Positions 16,558-25,109 of a stretch of 64,000 bases of DNA are shown here, piece by piece. The stretch is from Streptomyces natalensis ATCC 27448 (lineage in GTDB: Bacteria > Actinomycetota > Actinomycetes > Streptomycetales > Streptomycetaceae), in contig NZ_JRKI01000023.1 of assembly GCF_000935125.1 (NCBI RefSeq), positions 124,001 to 188,000 on the forward strand, read 5' to 3'. The notes under the pieces were generated by a model, which made no database searches, was not told where the DNA came from, and worked only from the letters and a program-made list of their open reading frames with translations. Position 1 is the stretch's first letter; the number at the start of each line of letters is the position of its first letter. The translations under genes and the position numbers were made by a program.

Positions 16558-17262
16558 TCAGAATTCCAGGGGAAGGGAGAGGGAGGACTCGTCGCCATAC
16601 TTATAGGTGTTGCAACTCCCGGTGGTGTTACCCACGATCACACTGAGGTCCGCGCCCTCCTTGCGGCTGCCCCTGATCAGGATCTGCTTGGGTTCTCTGA
16701 ACTTCGTCGTCTCGTACTGCCAGCTACCTCCGGACGGCTTGTAACCGAACGTTCCGTATTCGGACACGTACGAGTCGGTAGTGCTGCTGGCGGGGATCAA
16801 CTGCCCTTGAATGACATACCCCGTCGGCCCGTCCGCCCAAGCAGTACCTTCGAACGACACATTGAATTTGGACTTCGTGAAGAACAGGGAAATTTTCTGA
16901 GGCGGCCCCCCAGGCGCAACATAGACAGTCTCCCCGAAGCTCATCTGGCCGCTGAGGCCGGTGTTCATCCCGATCAGGAACTCCACTTTCTCGTTCTTGG
17001 CGCGCCTTCCCCGGCCCTCGACCGGGATAACGTTCTCCTCCGCGCCCTCAGGGTAAAGCTCCAGGTCGGTGTGCCCGACGGACCTGCCGCTGTGCCCGAG
17101 AATCACCTTGTTCTTGAAACCCGTCGAGGACCGGTCAAGCATGCAGGTGGCTTTCACCGTGCCGGAGAACACGTAGCCTTCGGCCCCGTCCGGGTCCACC
17201 ACCCCGTCGAAGGACGCCTTCGTCCGGTTACCCATGTGGAATTTCGCACTCACGTTCGCCAT
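16558..17262 (-). CDS. hypothetical beta-rich phage protein
   Basis: A 234-aa protein from ATG 17262, with GAGAGGGG about 8 nt upstream. The sequence is mostly alternating beta strands (KISLFFTKSKFNVSFEG, TGYVIQGQLIP) with one late Cys and no TM segment or signal peptide. I recognise no family. It lies between the MmyB-like gene and DNA polymerase and is separated from the polymerase by 293 bp (17263-17555) in which no gene is supported. Confidence 0.65.
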   Translation of the reverse strand: MANVSAKFHMGNRTKASFDGVVDPDGAEGYVFSGTVKATCMLDRSSTGFKNKVILGHSGRSVGHTDLELYPEGAEENVIPVEGRGRRAKNEKVEFLIGMNTGLSGQMSFGETVYVAPGGPPQKISLFFTKSKFNVSFEGTAWADGPTGYVIQGQLIPASSTTDSYVSEYGTFGYKPSGGSWQYETTKFREPKQILIRGSRKEGADLSVIVGNTTGSCNTYKYGDESSLSLPLEF

Positions 17263-17555
17263 TTCCTGGCCCCTCTCGTCGAGTCGAACGAAGCGGCAGG
17301 TCATCAGGCCCCTTCGTGATCGAATCCAACGTAGGCAGCGAAGAACCGCAAGCCCGGCCCCCACAGGGGACTTGCCACTCAAACGGGCGTAACGATGCCC
17401 CTGGGTGCAGCACGCATCCCCCCTCTGCCGCGGGCCCGGTGAACTCCCGGCTGCACACCCGCCCGCAGCGTCTGACATGCACGAATCAGTAATAGGCCGA
17501 GATGGGTTCTCAAAGATGGGTCATGACCTGCTACTGGAGGAAGAGAGACACCTAC

Positions 17556-19418
17556 TTATGCGGCGGGCGCCCAGTCCTCTGGGAGGCCGTACCCCCCTGC
17601 CCAGGTCTTGCCGTACACCTCAGCGTCCGTTCCGATGGGGACGCCGAACAGGTCCATCCGGACCGTCTCCGCTACCTCTTGCGCGATTGCAGCCGCCTCC
17701 GCCTTGGGGGCCGTGCCCAGAACTTCGTCATGCACCCAGAGGTTCAGATACCGGGTCAGGCCCTTGTCCTGAAGGTCGATGAGTGCCTGGCCCATCGTGT
17801 CGCGTGCCGTGGACTGGCAAAGGTAGGCCACGCCCTTGTAGAGGCGGTCCCGGTCCAGGACCAAGCGCCGGCCCGAGGGCGTACGGATCTCGCACCCGTT
17901 GCGCAGAGCGTGGGATTGGAGGCCGCGGGCCCACCGCTTCACGCCGGGATACGCCCGTGCGTAGCGCTGGAGGGTGTCCCTCATGACGTGCTCCGGCACG
18001 CCGGTCATCTTGGCCAGGGTGGCCGCTCCGCCTTGGTACGAGGTCCCCAGTCCAGCGATCTTGGCCAGGCTCCGTTGGTGTTTGGTGAACGCGCCTCCGA
18101 ACATGAGCGTGGCGGTGAAGTCGTGGAGGTTCCGGCCGTCCCGGATGGCCTGGCACATGCGGGGCTCCTGGGACAGGGCGGCCAGGACCACCAGCTCCAC
18201 GCTGGATTGGTCCACGCTGAAGTACACGTTGCCCGGCTCCGCGATCACGGACCGCCGGATCTCCCACCCCTTTGACGGGAGTTGCTGGAGCGGCGGGTCC
18301 GAGACGGACGCCCGGCCGGTCTTGGCCCCCAGGGTGTTGATCTTCGGGTGGATGCGGTCGTGCGCGTCGCGATTGTCGAGCATGGCCACGGCGTAGGACT
18401 TGCGCCACTTCGCGGCCCGCTTGGCACGGAGCACCGCGTCCGCCAGCGGGTTGGGTCGGCGGGTGCCGCGCGGCTGCCATTGGCCGTCGAGGTCCGCCAG
18501 GTCCAGCAACACCGCCTTGTCCACCTTCCACGCACCGGACGGGGTGCAGTCCACCAGCTCCTCCCCCATGCCCAACAGAGCCTCCGCCACCTGGGCTGTG
18601 GAGTTCAGGTTCTCCACGCCGTAGCGGGCCGCGCGCTCCACGTGGCGGTGGGCGTCCGCCGCCAAGCGGTCCACCAGACCCTCCGTGTACGGCACGTCCA
18701 GGAGCATCCCCCGCCGTTCCATGGCCGCACATATGGTCATGAGCTGGTGCTCGAACTCCACCAGGGTGTCCGGGATGCCATGGCGCTCCAGCTCGCGTTC
18801 CAGGTGGGGGCGGAGCCGGGCGGCCAGGAGCACGTCCAAACCGGCGTATCGCTGGTAGGTCTCATCCTGGTACGGGATGCCTGCCCAGCCGGTGGCCTTG
18901 GTCAGCCCAAGGCTGCGGAATACCGCCGTGAGGCCCGCTTGGGTGTCGGGCGCCGCCGGGTCCACGTACGAGGCGGACAGGGGTTTCAGGGAGATGCCCA
19001 CACCACCCTCGTAGTCCTGTCTGCTGTCGCAGAGGTGGGCGAGGATCTTGGTGTCCCGTATGCGAGGCGCGACGGCCTCCAGCGGGGCCACGCCGTGGCG
19101 GTCCAAGACCAGGAGGTCATAGGCGGCGTTGTGGATCACCAGCTCCGGGCACCGGGTGACCACGGTCCGGGCCAGGTCGACGAAGGCCCCGCCCCGCTCG
19201 AACGGGACGACGAACGCCACGTCCCCCGTGCCGTACTGGACCGTTCGGAGCTGGTGTCCGGGGTTGAACGTGTCCAGTCCGCTGGTCTCCGTGTCGAGAG
19301 CGAGGGAACGTGGCTGGTGCGCACTCAGCCACTCCCGTGCCTCCCGAGCGTCGTCCGGTGTCTCCAGGGCGTGGATGGTCGTCACGTCCCCGGCGAAGGG
19401 GTGGCGGTAGGTCTTCAC
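17556..19418 (-). CDS. family A DNA polymerase with 3'-5' exonuclease domain
   Basis: A 620-aa protein from GTG 19418. The N-terminal DnaQ-like exonuclease begins with LALDTETSGLD (Asp42, Glu44). Polymerase motif A is FSVDQSSVELVVLA, motif B is RSLAKIAGLGTSYQGG and motif C is LWVHDEV. There is no 5' nuclease domain, as usual for phage enzymes. Motif A has Gln after the catalytic Asp where Tyr or Phe is common, which may affect nucleotide discrimination. It acts in phage replication together with the primase-helicase encoded about 100 bp upstream. A longer frame upstream is not protein-like. Confidence 0.92.
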   Translation of the reverse strand: MKTYRHPFAGDVTTIHALETPDDAREAREWLSAHQPRSLALDTETSGLDTFNPGHQLRTVQYGTGDVAFVVPFERGGAFVDLARTVVTRCPELVIHNAAYDLLVLDRHGVAPLEAVAPRIRDTKILAHLCDSRQDYEGGVGISLKPLSASYVDPAAPDTQAGLTAVFRSLGLTKATGWAGIPYQDETYQRYAGLDVLLAARLRPHLERELERHGIPDTLVEFEHQLMTICAAMERRGMLLDVPYTEGLVDRLAADAHRHVERAARYGVENLNSTAQVAEALLGMGEELVDCTPSGAWKVDKAVLLDLADLDGQWQPRGTRRPNPLADAVLRAKRAAKWRKSYAVAMLDNRDAHDRIHPKINTLGAKTGRASVSDPPLQQLPSKGWEIRRSVIAEPGNVYFSVDQSSVELVVLAALSQEPRMCQAIRDGRNLHDFTATLMFGGAFTKHQRSLAKIAGLGTSYQGGAATLAKMTGVPEHVMRDTLQRYARAYPGVKRWARGLQSHALRNGCEIRTPSGRRLVLDRDRLYKGVAYLCQSTARDTMGQALIDLQDKGLTRYLNLWVHDEVLGTAPKAEAAAIAQEVAETVRMDLFGVPIGTDAEVYGKTWAGGYGLPEDWAPAA

Positions 19419-19516
19419 GTGGCGGGCTCCGTCACTGTCCGTCGGCCGCCGGCCCCACGCTCTGTGACATGCGAAAGGGGGCCGTCCCGACCGGGACGAC
19501 CCCCAACACCGCACGC

Positions 19517-21958
19517 TTAGACCGCTGCTCTGGCCTGGCCGAATATGTCTGGGCTGCCTCCATCCACTGGGTTGCGTGACAGGGCCCGGCAGTCCGCCAG
19601 GTTGGCTATGACGCGAGTGCCGTTCACCTTGGCCTCCCGGACACCGGGGAACGTGCGCAGGGCGTCGTAGAACTTGTTGCGCATCATCGTGTGGCGGATC
19701 CCGGACTCCTCCGCCCACGACCGGTAGCGCTCCCAGGTCTCCGTCCTGGGCACGTGCGCACCCTCCTGGACCACAAACTCCTCCCCGATGAAGCCGCTAA
19801 GCGGGTGGCTGCTGTCGCGGTAGTGCGCGGTGGCCCGTTCCACCACGGCGGGGTAGTCCAGGCCCCGCCCACTCTCGTACTCCCGGAACCATTCGATGGC
19901 GCCGCGCACGGCCCACGCCGCGATGCCCTCGCGTTCCTGGTGAAGGGTGGCCTGGAGGTGGCGGTCCTCCCGTCCCCGGAAATCCTCGTTCCAAGGGACT
20001 ACCCGAACGCGTTGCCATAGTGCGGCGTCCGTGGCATCCACGTCGGGGACGTAGTTGGTGTCCACTTGGACCAGGCACACCGGCCGGAACGTGATCTCCG
20101 ACCGTGCGTATACGCCCCGGGCGGTGATGGTCTGATCTCCGGTGACGGCCTTCATCAGCGCTTGGTCCAAGGGCATGTTCGCGGGCCACTCGGAGGAGAT
20201 CACCAGCCGTCGGCCCCGCAGGCCCACCACGTCGGCGCGCGGCCCGCCGTTCTCCCTGCGGCGCTGGAACAAGCTCGCATCCGCGCGCTTGGTCGCCTCC
20301 CGGAACACGTCCTCGATGGCGGCCGTGAACGTGGTCTTCCCGTTCGTGGTCGGACCGGTGTGCATGATGAACGCGCGCTCCACGCCGTACCCCGTGATGC
20401 CGTACCCGGTGAGCATTTGCAGGAAGGCCGGCATGGCTTCACAACCCGGGTGGCACTCCTTCAGGAAGCGTTCCCAGCGCGGGGCCTGGGCTGTCGGGTT
20501 GTAGTCCACGTCCACGTAGAAAGTGTTCGTGTCGGCCGGGTCGTGGGGCCGGGCCTGGCCGGTCCGGAGGTCCACCACAGCGTTCCGGAACGCCAGGAGG
20601 TCCGGGCGCGCGTCGAACTGGTCCACGGTGGCGTAGACGCCGGGGATGGACGTCAGCATGTCCACCATCCCCTTGACCTTGTTCGCCTGCTGGGAGTTGA
20701 GCACGTGCTTTGAAAGCTTCTCCGGTTCGTGGCCAGGCTCGTCCGCCATCTCCTTGACCACGCGCCGCACGTCCGCGTACAGGGCTTCCGTGGGCACTTG
20801 GGCCCAGCACCGGCCGCGCCACTTGAACACGCCCGCGCCTGGGACCATGCGGACGTGGCCGCCAAGCTGGCGGAACAGCCTTTCGGCGTTGCCCAGGTCC
20901 GTGAGCGGAAGGACTCCGGCCGTCTCCTCCTGGTCGTCGTCATTGAGAACGGGTTCCGGCTGCGCCTCGAAGTCCACGGCGTGGAGCGGGGCCCGCCGGA
21001 CGGCTGCGTGGAGTTCGCCAGGGAAGGCTTCGGGGTCACGCTTTCGCCAGTCGGTGAGATCGTCCCCGGCGTGCGGGATCTCCAGTTTCCTGACCATGAC
21101 TCCGGCCCGGACCAGAGCGTCCGCCAGAGCGTCGGTGAAGGCGGCCCCGGCGTTGTCCCGGTCACCGGCCAGAACCACGTCCCGGTCCCCCAGCCCCGCC
21201 GCCAGTTCTCCCACCAACGCCGCGTTGCGGGCCAGTCCCGCGCCCCGGACCATCACCACGTCATACCCGACAGCAAGGCCCGTAAGGCCGTCGCCAGGCC
21301 CTTCGGTAATCAGCACTGTGTCATAGCCGGAGTTGGCCCGTAGGACGCCGTACTTGGCCCATGCGGACCCGTCCGGGGAGACGATGGACAGCCACCGTGC
21401 CGGACAATGGCCGGTCAGGTCCCGGCCCTGGAGGCCGCGGGGCCTGCCGTTGAAGTCGCACAGCGGGACGGTCAAGCGGGGGTGACGCAGGTAGCCGGTG
21501 GAGCGGTAGGGGAACCGGTCGTCCAGTCCCGGGTAGTCCAGGCCCAAGCCGAGGTCCACCGCGCGCTCAGTGTCCAGTCCGAACCGATCGGCTACGTAGT
21601 CCCGGGCTTCGGGGTGCTCCGGGTCCAGGAACGCCACGTTCGTGGTGTCCACGTACTGGGCCAGAGCTGCCAGGGCGCCAGTGTCCAGGGCGCCGGGCAC
21701 CGGCTTGTCCGACGCCTTCACCCCCGCCCCCGGGGTCCAGTCGAACAGGTCCGCCGGCCTCATCCCCAGTGCAGCCAGGATGGCGTCACGGGAGCATCCA
21801 GCCCAGCAGCGCATCAGGAGCCGCCCGTCCTCCTTCAGGCGGAAGAAGAGGGATGGCCGTTGGTCGTCGTGGACGGGACAGGGGACGCCGTACTCCCCGC
21901 GCTCCTCCACCACTTCCGGGAAGCGGGTCAGGAACTGTGCCAGGTCCTTCGTGCGCAA
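19517..21958 (-). CDS. phage primase-helicase (zinc finger, Toprim, P4/D5-type ATPase)
   Basis: An 813-aa multidomain replication protein. It begins with a CHC2-like zinc finger (PCPVHDDQRPSLFF...RCWAGCSRDAIL). A Toprim-type primase region follows (VLITEGPGDGLTGLAV, VLAGDRDNAGAAF). The C-terminal half is a D5/P4-type helicase with Walker A GPTTNGKTTF. It should prime and unwind DNA at phage forks. The TTG start at 21958 is preceded by GGAGGA. Copy 2 of the early repeated element lies 38 nt upstream. Confidence 0.9.
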   Translation of the reverse strand: MRTKDLAQFLTRFPEVVEERGEYGVPCPVHDDQRPSLFFRLKEDGRLLMRCWAGCSRDAILAALGMRPADLFDWTPGAGVKASDKPVPGALDTGALAALAQYVDTTNVAFLDPEHPEARDYVADRFGLDTERAVDLGLGLDYPGLDDRFPYRSTGYLRHPRLTVPLCDFNGRPRGLQGRDLTGHCPARWLSIVSPDGSAWAKYGVLRANSGYDTVLITEGPGDGLTGLAVGYDVVMVRGAGLARNAALVGELAAGLGDRDVVLAGDRDNAGAAFTDALADALVRAGVMVRKLEIPHAGDDLTDWRKRDPEAFPGELHAAVRRAPLHAVDFEAQPEPVLNDDDQEETAGVLPLTDLGNAERLFRQLGGHVRMVPGAGVFKWRGRCWAQVPTEALYADVRRVVKEMADEPGHEPEKLSKHVLNSQQANKVKGMVDMLTSIPGVYATVDQFDARPDLLAFRNAVVDLRTGQARPHDPADTNTFYVDVDYNPTAQAPRWERFLKECHPGCEAMPAFLQMLTGYGITGYGVERAFIMHTGPTTNGKTTFTAAIEDVFREATKRADASLFQRRRENGGPRADVVGLRGRRLVISSEWPANMPLDQALMKAVTGDQTITARGVYARSEITFRPVCLVQVDTNYVPDVDATDAALWQRVRVVPWNEDFRGREDRHLQATLHQEREGIAAWAVRGAIEWFREYESGRGLDYPAVVERATAHYRDSSHPLSGFIGEEFVVQEGAHVPRTETWERYRSWAEESGIRHTMMRNKFYDALRTFPGVREAKVNGTRVIANLADCRALSRNPVDGGSPDIFGQARAAV

Positions 21959-21995
21959 CGTCTCTCCTCCAACGCAAAGCGGGCGTGTCCGGCCC

Positions 21996-22017
21996 CATGC
22001 ACTGGGGTCCGTGACAC
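21996..22017 (-). promoter_or_regulatory. early repeated element, copy 2 (upstream of primase-helicase)
   Basis: Plus strand TGCACTGGGGTCCGTGACAC then GC. It forms the 3' arm of a larger hairpin (CGGGCGTGTC...GACACGCCCG, about 21978-22020), so it may double as a terminator. Confidence 0.72.
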
Positions 22018-22034
22018 GCCCGCGGATTGGGGGG

Positions 22035-22430
22035 TCAGTCGAGATTGCGAAGGGCGTCGAGGACGCGCCCGAATGTCACCAGGTCCATGACCGCGTACGC
22101 GTCGTCCACGCGGCGGCGCGGGGCCTTCACCACAGCCACGCCGTAGGGAAACCCGGCGTTGACGGCCTCCCTGTTGGCCTGGCGTACGTAGTCGGCCAGG
22201 CGGATTGACTTCTCTGCCTTGCACTCGATGACGAATGGTCGGGCGTGGAGGTCTCCTATGTCCTTGGCGCCGGTCTGGGCGGGCCGGGTGATGTTGTCCG
22301 GGTCGTGCGGGTCCTTCCACGGGTACGCGGCGTCCTTCCACTGGTCCACGTACTGGCCGAGGGCGGCGTTCAGGTAGTGCCGGACCGCCCGCTCCCATGC
22401 GGTCCCCTTCTGCTTGTTCGGGCTGCTCAC
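22035..22430 (-). CDS. Holliday junction resolvase-like/VRR-type nuclease
   Basis: A 131-aa protein from GTG 22430. The order of acidic and Lys residues in GTAWERAVRHYL, AKDIGDLHARPFVIECKAEKS fits a PD-(D/E)xK nuclease: Glu in the first helix, Asp in GDLH, and ECK as the E-x-K element. Phage proteins of this type are annotated as resolvase-like or VRR-NUC-like. Its GTG overlaps the stop of the 47-aa membrane protein upstream by 4 nt. It probably resolves or trims replication intermediates (family inference). Confidence 0.7.
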   Translation of the reverse strand: MSSPNKQKGTAWERAVRHYLNAALGQYVDQWKDAAYPWKDPHDPDNITRPAQTGAKDIGDLHARPFVIECKAEKSIRLADYVRQANREAVNAGFPYGVAVVKAPRRRVDDAYAVMDLVTFGRVLDALRNLD

Positions 22431-22570
22431 TGGCGGCCTCGGAACCGGGCGCGCCGGACGGCCCGTACACCCACGAGGCCCACGGTTGCGGCCAGGAGGA
22501 ACCAAAGCACGCGCCCCAGGATGAACAGGCCCAGGACGATGGCGACCAGGACCAGGATCACGTCAGACAC
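22427..22570 (-). CDS. 47-aa small membrane protein
   Basis: A short hydrophobic protein from GTG 22570 (SDVILVLVAIVLGLFILGR) with one or two TM segments and a basic C-terminal tail. It overlaps both neighbours (8 nt upstream, GTGA downstream), which strongly supports translation. Function unknown. Confidence 0.6.
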   Translation of the reverse strand: MSDVILVLVAIVLGLFILGRVLWFLLAATVGLVGVRAVRRARFRGRQ

Positions 22571-22844
22571 CGGCCGGAACCTCCGCTGGGATCGTCACGG
22601 CGACGTGTTCGGCTGCCACCGTCTCCACGCGAAACGTGGAGCGCTTGACGAACCCCGATTCGTTGCCGGTGGGCTTCACCTTCAGCATGGGAATCGTGCG
22701 CCCCTTGTACTGCTCGGTGTACGTGCGCTGGACGGTGGCCTCCACCATTCGCACGCCGTTGCCCCGACGGGCCGCGTACACCAGGGTGTCCCCCTCCCGG
22801 ATCTCCTGGCCCGTGAAGTCGTGTATGTGGCCACGCTTCGCCAC
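22563..22844 (-). CDS. hypothetical small phage protein
   Basis: A 93-aa basic, beta-rich protein from GTG 22844, preceded by GAGGAG. It opens AKRGHIHDFTGQEIREGDTLVY, resembling an SH3-like barrel, and has no cysteine or TM segment. It heads a three-gene overlapping set with the 47-aa membrane protein and the nuclease. No family recognised. Confidence 0.65.
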   Translation of the reverse strand: MAKRGHIHDFTGQEIREGDTLVYAARRGNGVRMVEATVQRTYTEQYKGRTIPMLKVKPTGNESGFVKRSTFRVETVAAEHVAVTIPAEVPAGV

Positions 22845-22945
22845 GTGTCTCTCCTCTGTCGTTTCTTGGGAAGGGTGGTGCCGGGCCCAAACTGGTCCGG
22901 CCCCGCCGGTCACGCTGGGTTCACCGCCGGCCTAGCGGTGAGTGA

Positions 22946-23683
22946 TCAGAACGGAACGGGGTCGGCGGCCTTGGTCCGGGAGGGGAGCGCCGCGTCCACG
23001 TCGGCCGGGACACTGCCGTGGACCTTCAGGACAGGCTTTCGGTAGCTCACGTCCACACCAGCCTTGGTGGTGAACTCCACCAGCTCCAGAGAGAGCGTGC
23101 AGAGCGCGGGGCCGCCGACGGCCTCCAGCTCCCGCCAGACTCCTTCCAGGGCCTTCATGAAGTCCCAGGAGCCCGTCAGGAGCTTGAACTTGCCCATCTC
23201 CGGGTCATCGGCCAGGCGAAATTCCACGCGCTGGTCAGGCTTCGGGCCGTGGCCCGCCTTGGCCACCGCCTTGCGCTCCTGGAGCGTCTGCGGGCAGCCG
23301 CACGGCTGGCCGTGGCGCGGGTCCTCGGAGTCCGTGAACTCCACGCCGTCGCAGGCGTGGATGGGCTTGCCGGTCATGCCGTAGAGAGCCATGCGGAACG
23401 ACACTGCATCGGGGCCGTCCACGATGACCTTGACGGTGTCCGCATCGGTCAGCACCTCCAAGGAATCCTCCTTGGAGGTCTCCCACGACTGGGGCATGCC
23501 GCCGTACAGATTCGCCACGGTCTTGCCCACCTCAGGGTCGCCGGTTGTGATCCGCCAGGCAGACAGCCCCACAGGGCGGCCGTTGAGCTTCTGCCCGGCT
23601 CGGAACCGGCCGACGAAATCGGAGTTGTAGACCTTGGGGCGGGCGGAGGGGTCGTTGTCGAACACGCGGAGGGTGCGGGCCAC
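22946..23683 (-). CDS. candidate recombination directionality factor (phiC31 gp3-like)
   Basis: A 245-aa protein from GTG 23683 with AAGGAG upstream. Its length matches the 244-aa directionality factor gp3 of phiC31. Family-like blocks as I remember them are ARPKVYNSDFVGRFRAGQ, PVGLSAWRITTGDPEV, DGPDAVSFRMALYG, PCGCPQTLQERK, FRLADDPEMGKFKLLTGSW and LSLELVEFTTKAGVDVSYRK. Such factors bind the serine integrase and switch it from integration to excision. Here it lies in the early operon beside an exonuclease, so excision would follow early gene induction. A 15-bp hairpin (23722-23760) and copy 3 of the repeated element precede it. The alternative is a generic single-strand-binding or recombination accessory protein. 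Confidence 0.7.
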   Translation of the reverse strand: MARTLRVFDNDPSARPKVYNSDFVGRFRAGQKLNGRPVGLSAWRITTGDPEVGKTVANLYGGMPQSWETSKEDSLEVLTDADTVKVIVDGPDAVSFRMALYGMTGKPIHACDGVEFTDSEDPRHGQPCGCPQTLQERKAVAKAGHGPKPDQRVEFRLADDPEMGKFKLLTGSWDFMKALEGVWRELEAVGGPALCTLSLELVEFTTKAGVDVSYRKPVLKVHGSVPADVDAALPSRTKAADPVPF

Positions 23684-23721
23684 TGTGCTGGCTCTCCTTG
23701 GGGAAGTACATGGAAAGAGGC

Positions 23722-23760
23722 AGCGAAAAGGCCCGGCGTATGGCCGCCGGGCCTCTCGCT
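23722..23760. terminator. hairpin between repeated element and RDF-like gene (terminator or attenuator)
   Basis: Minus strand: AGCGA-g-AGGCCCGGCG pairs across GCCATA with CGCCGGGCCT-tt-TCGCT. It lies 39 nt before the RDF-like start and only 7 nt downstream of element copy 3, so any transcript starting at or above the element must cross it. Confidence 0.75.
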
Positions 23761-23767
23761 GATTCCA

Positions 23768-23789
23768 TGCACTGGGGGCCGTGACAGGC
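23768..23789 (-). promoter_or_regulatory. early repeated element, copy 3 (upstream of RDF-like gene)
   Basis: Identical over 22 nt to copy 1. From 23790 to 24028 I see no supported gene; a plus-strand 19-codon frame with a good ribosome site at 23902 is noted separately. Confidence 0.75.
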
Positions 23790-24028
23790 CCTGCCAAGCC
23801 AGTGCCGCATCGCGGAAGGGCCGAAAACACGCGGATGCGCGTGCGGGCGTAGCGGGCCACCATGGATGTGGCTCATCCGTGTGAGGAGAGGAGGCGCCCT
23901 GATGTCCATGCGCACAGAGATCCATCACGGCCGGTACGAGCACTACGACGGTGACGAGTAACGCGTCCGCTGCGACGTAGACCGATTCATGGGGCGTGTT
24001 CGGTCGAGAAACCTCCGTCGGGCACGCC

Positions 24029-24826
24029 CTACGCCGCGCGCCGCTGGGTGCCGGTCTCGGCCTCCCCGCCGGAGGCCACCGGGCGGCCGATAACGCCGCG
24101 CTTCAGCTCCCGCTCCCAGTCGAATACCGCCCTCAAGTGAAGGAAGACCTGGAACAGCTCCGGTGTGTGGGCGACGGGGACCAGCTTCCAGCCCTCGGGG
24201 CGGACATGGAGAACAGCCGCCGCATCAATGGTCGGCACAGGTGCGGATTCGCCCGTGTCGGCCCGGACGATGCGGCCCGCATTCGCGTAAGCGGAAAGCT
24301 GTAGAGCCACTTCCTCATGGACGCCGCTCCTGGTGGTCTTCCAGTCCAGGACCACCGTCTCCCCGCCAATGCGCGCGATGGCGTCAAACGACCCTGCGTA
24401 GTTGTGCTGGTCGCTCCAAACCGCATCCTCAAGGAACAGGAACTCCGGCTGAACCTCGTCCAGGAACGCGCGGAAGTGGTCGGCGTAGCTCCGGAGGTCC
24501 GGGTGGACGCGGGCCACGGCTTCCCCGCGCGCAAGACGCTCGAACACGTCATGTGCGTCCGAGCCAATGTCGGCCGCCTGCCGGGTGACTCGGCGGGGCG
24601 CACCCTTCAGATAGTCGATGGCGCCGGAGCGGTCGTTCACGGCCAAGCCGACCAGGGGGCCGATGTTGTCCACGGCCGCCGTGGCCACTTCCTTGGCGGC
24701 CCAGAACTGAAGGAAGCCCTTCGGGAGCATGGACAGGACAGAGGTCACGCCCGGCGCCTTGGCGCCCGTCTCGGGATCGACGTAGAACCGGCTTCCGGAA
24801 CGCTGAATGGTGTTGAGGGCTGCCAC
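24029..24826 (-). CDS. Cas4/RecB-like PD-(D/E)xK exonuclease
   Basis: A 265-aa protein. The nuclease core is visible: GSDAHDVFERLARGE (motif I His region), the SFDAIA Asp, then ETVVLDWKTTRSG (the D...DxK centre) followed by QLSAYANAGR (motif with Gln-x3-Tyr). This is the Cas4/RecB-type family used by phages for recombination or end resection. It starts MAALNTIQRSG at 24826. Copy 4 of the repeated element lies 61 nt upstream. It probably works with the adjacent replication and recombination genes. Confidence 0.85.
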   Translation of the reverse strand: MAALNTIQRSGSRFYVDPETGAKAPGVTSVLSMLPKGFLQFWAAKEVATAAVDNIGPLVGLAVNDRSGAIDYLKGAPRRVTRQAADIGSDAHDVFERLARGEAVARVHPDLRSYADHFRAFLDEVQPEFLFLEDAVWSDQHNYAGSFDAIARIGGETVVLDWKTTRSGVHEEVALQLSAYANAGRIVRADTGESAPVPTIDAAAVLHVRPEGWKLVPVAHTPELFQVFLHLRAVFDWERELKRGVIGRPVASGGEAETGTQRRAA

Positions 24827-24886
24827 GGGTCTCTCCGCTCGCTCACGGACCCGCCAAGGGGCCGCGCTCAGTTGCTTACGGCGGAA

Positions 24887-24908
24887 TCCACTGGGGCCCG
24901 TGACAGCC
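24887..24908 (-). promoter_or_regulatory. early repeated element, copy 4 (upstream of exonuclease)
   Basis: Plus strand TCCACTGGGGCCCGTGACAG then CC; three differences from copy 1. A strong hairpin lies just upstream in transcription order (24928-24952). Confidence 0.68.
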
Positions 24909-24927
24909 CCCTCTCGGGTATGCGACA

Positions 24928-24952
24928 GCCCCGTTCCAATCCGGAACGGGGC
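24928..24952. terminator. perfect 10-bp hairpin terminator
   Basis: GCCCCGTTCC pairs with GGAACGGGGC across AATCC. It would stop leftward transcripts running antisense through the oxygenase gene before element copy 4. Confidence 0.75.
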
Positions 24953-25109
24953 CTGAAGTGAGCAGGTGTGGACGGCACTACTCGTCGAGGTACCAGGGCC
25001 AGTCCGATGGTTCCTGACCGCCCGACCCGTCGGGTATGTATCCGGCCAGGACGATGACAGGCTTGTTCCCGCCTAGGAGCCGTGTGGGGGTGTGCCTAAC
25101 GTCGTGGGC

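Noticed and set aside
19455..19475. Possible sixth early element upstream of DNA polymerase (TCTGTGACATGCG)
   Set aside because: Only the GTGACA core matches; the TGCACTGGGG half is absent.
23902..23961. 19-codon plus-strand frame (MSMRTEIHHGRYEHYDGDE) with a GGAGG-type ribosome site
   Set aside because: Too short and isolated to support as a gene, though the ribosome site is good.
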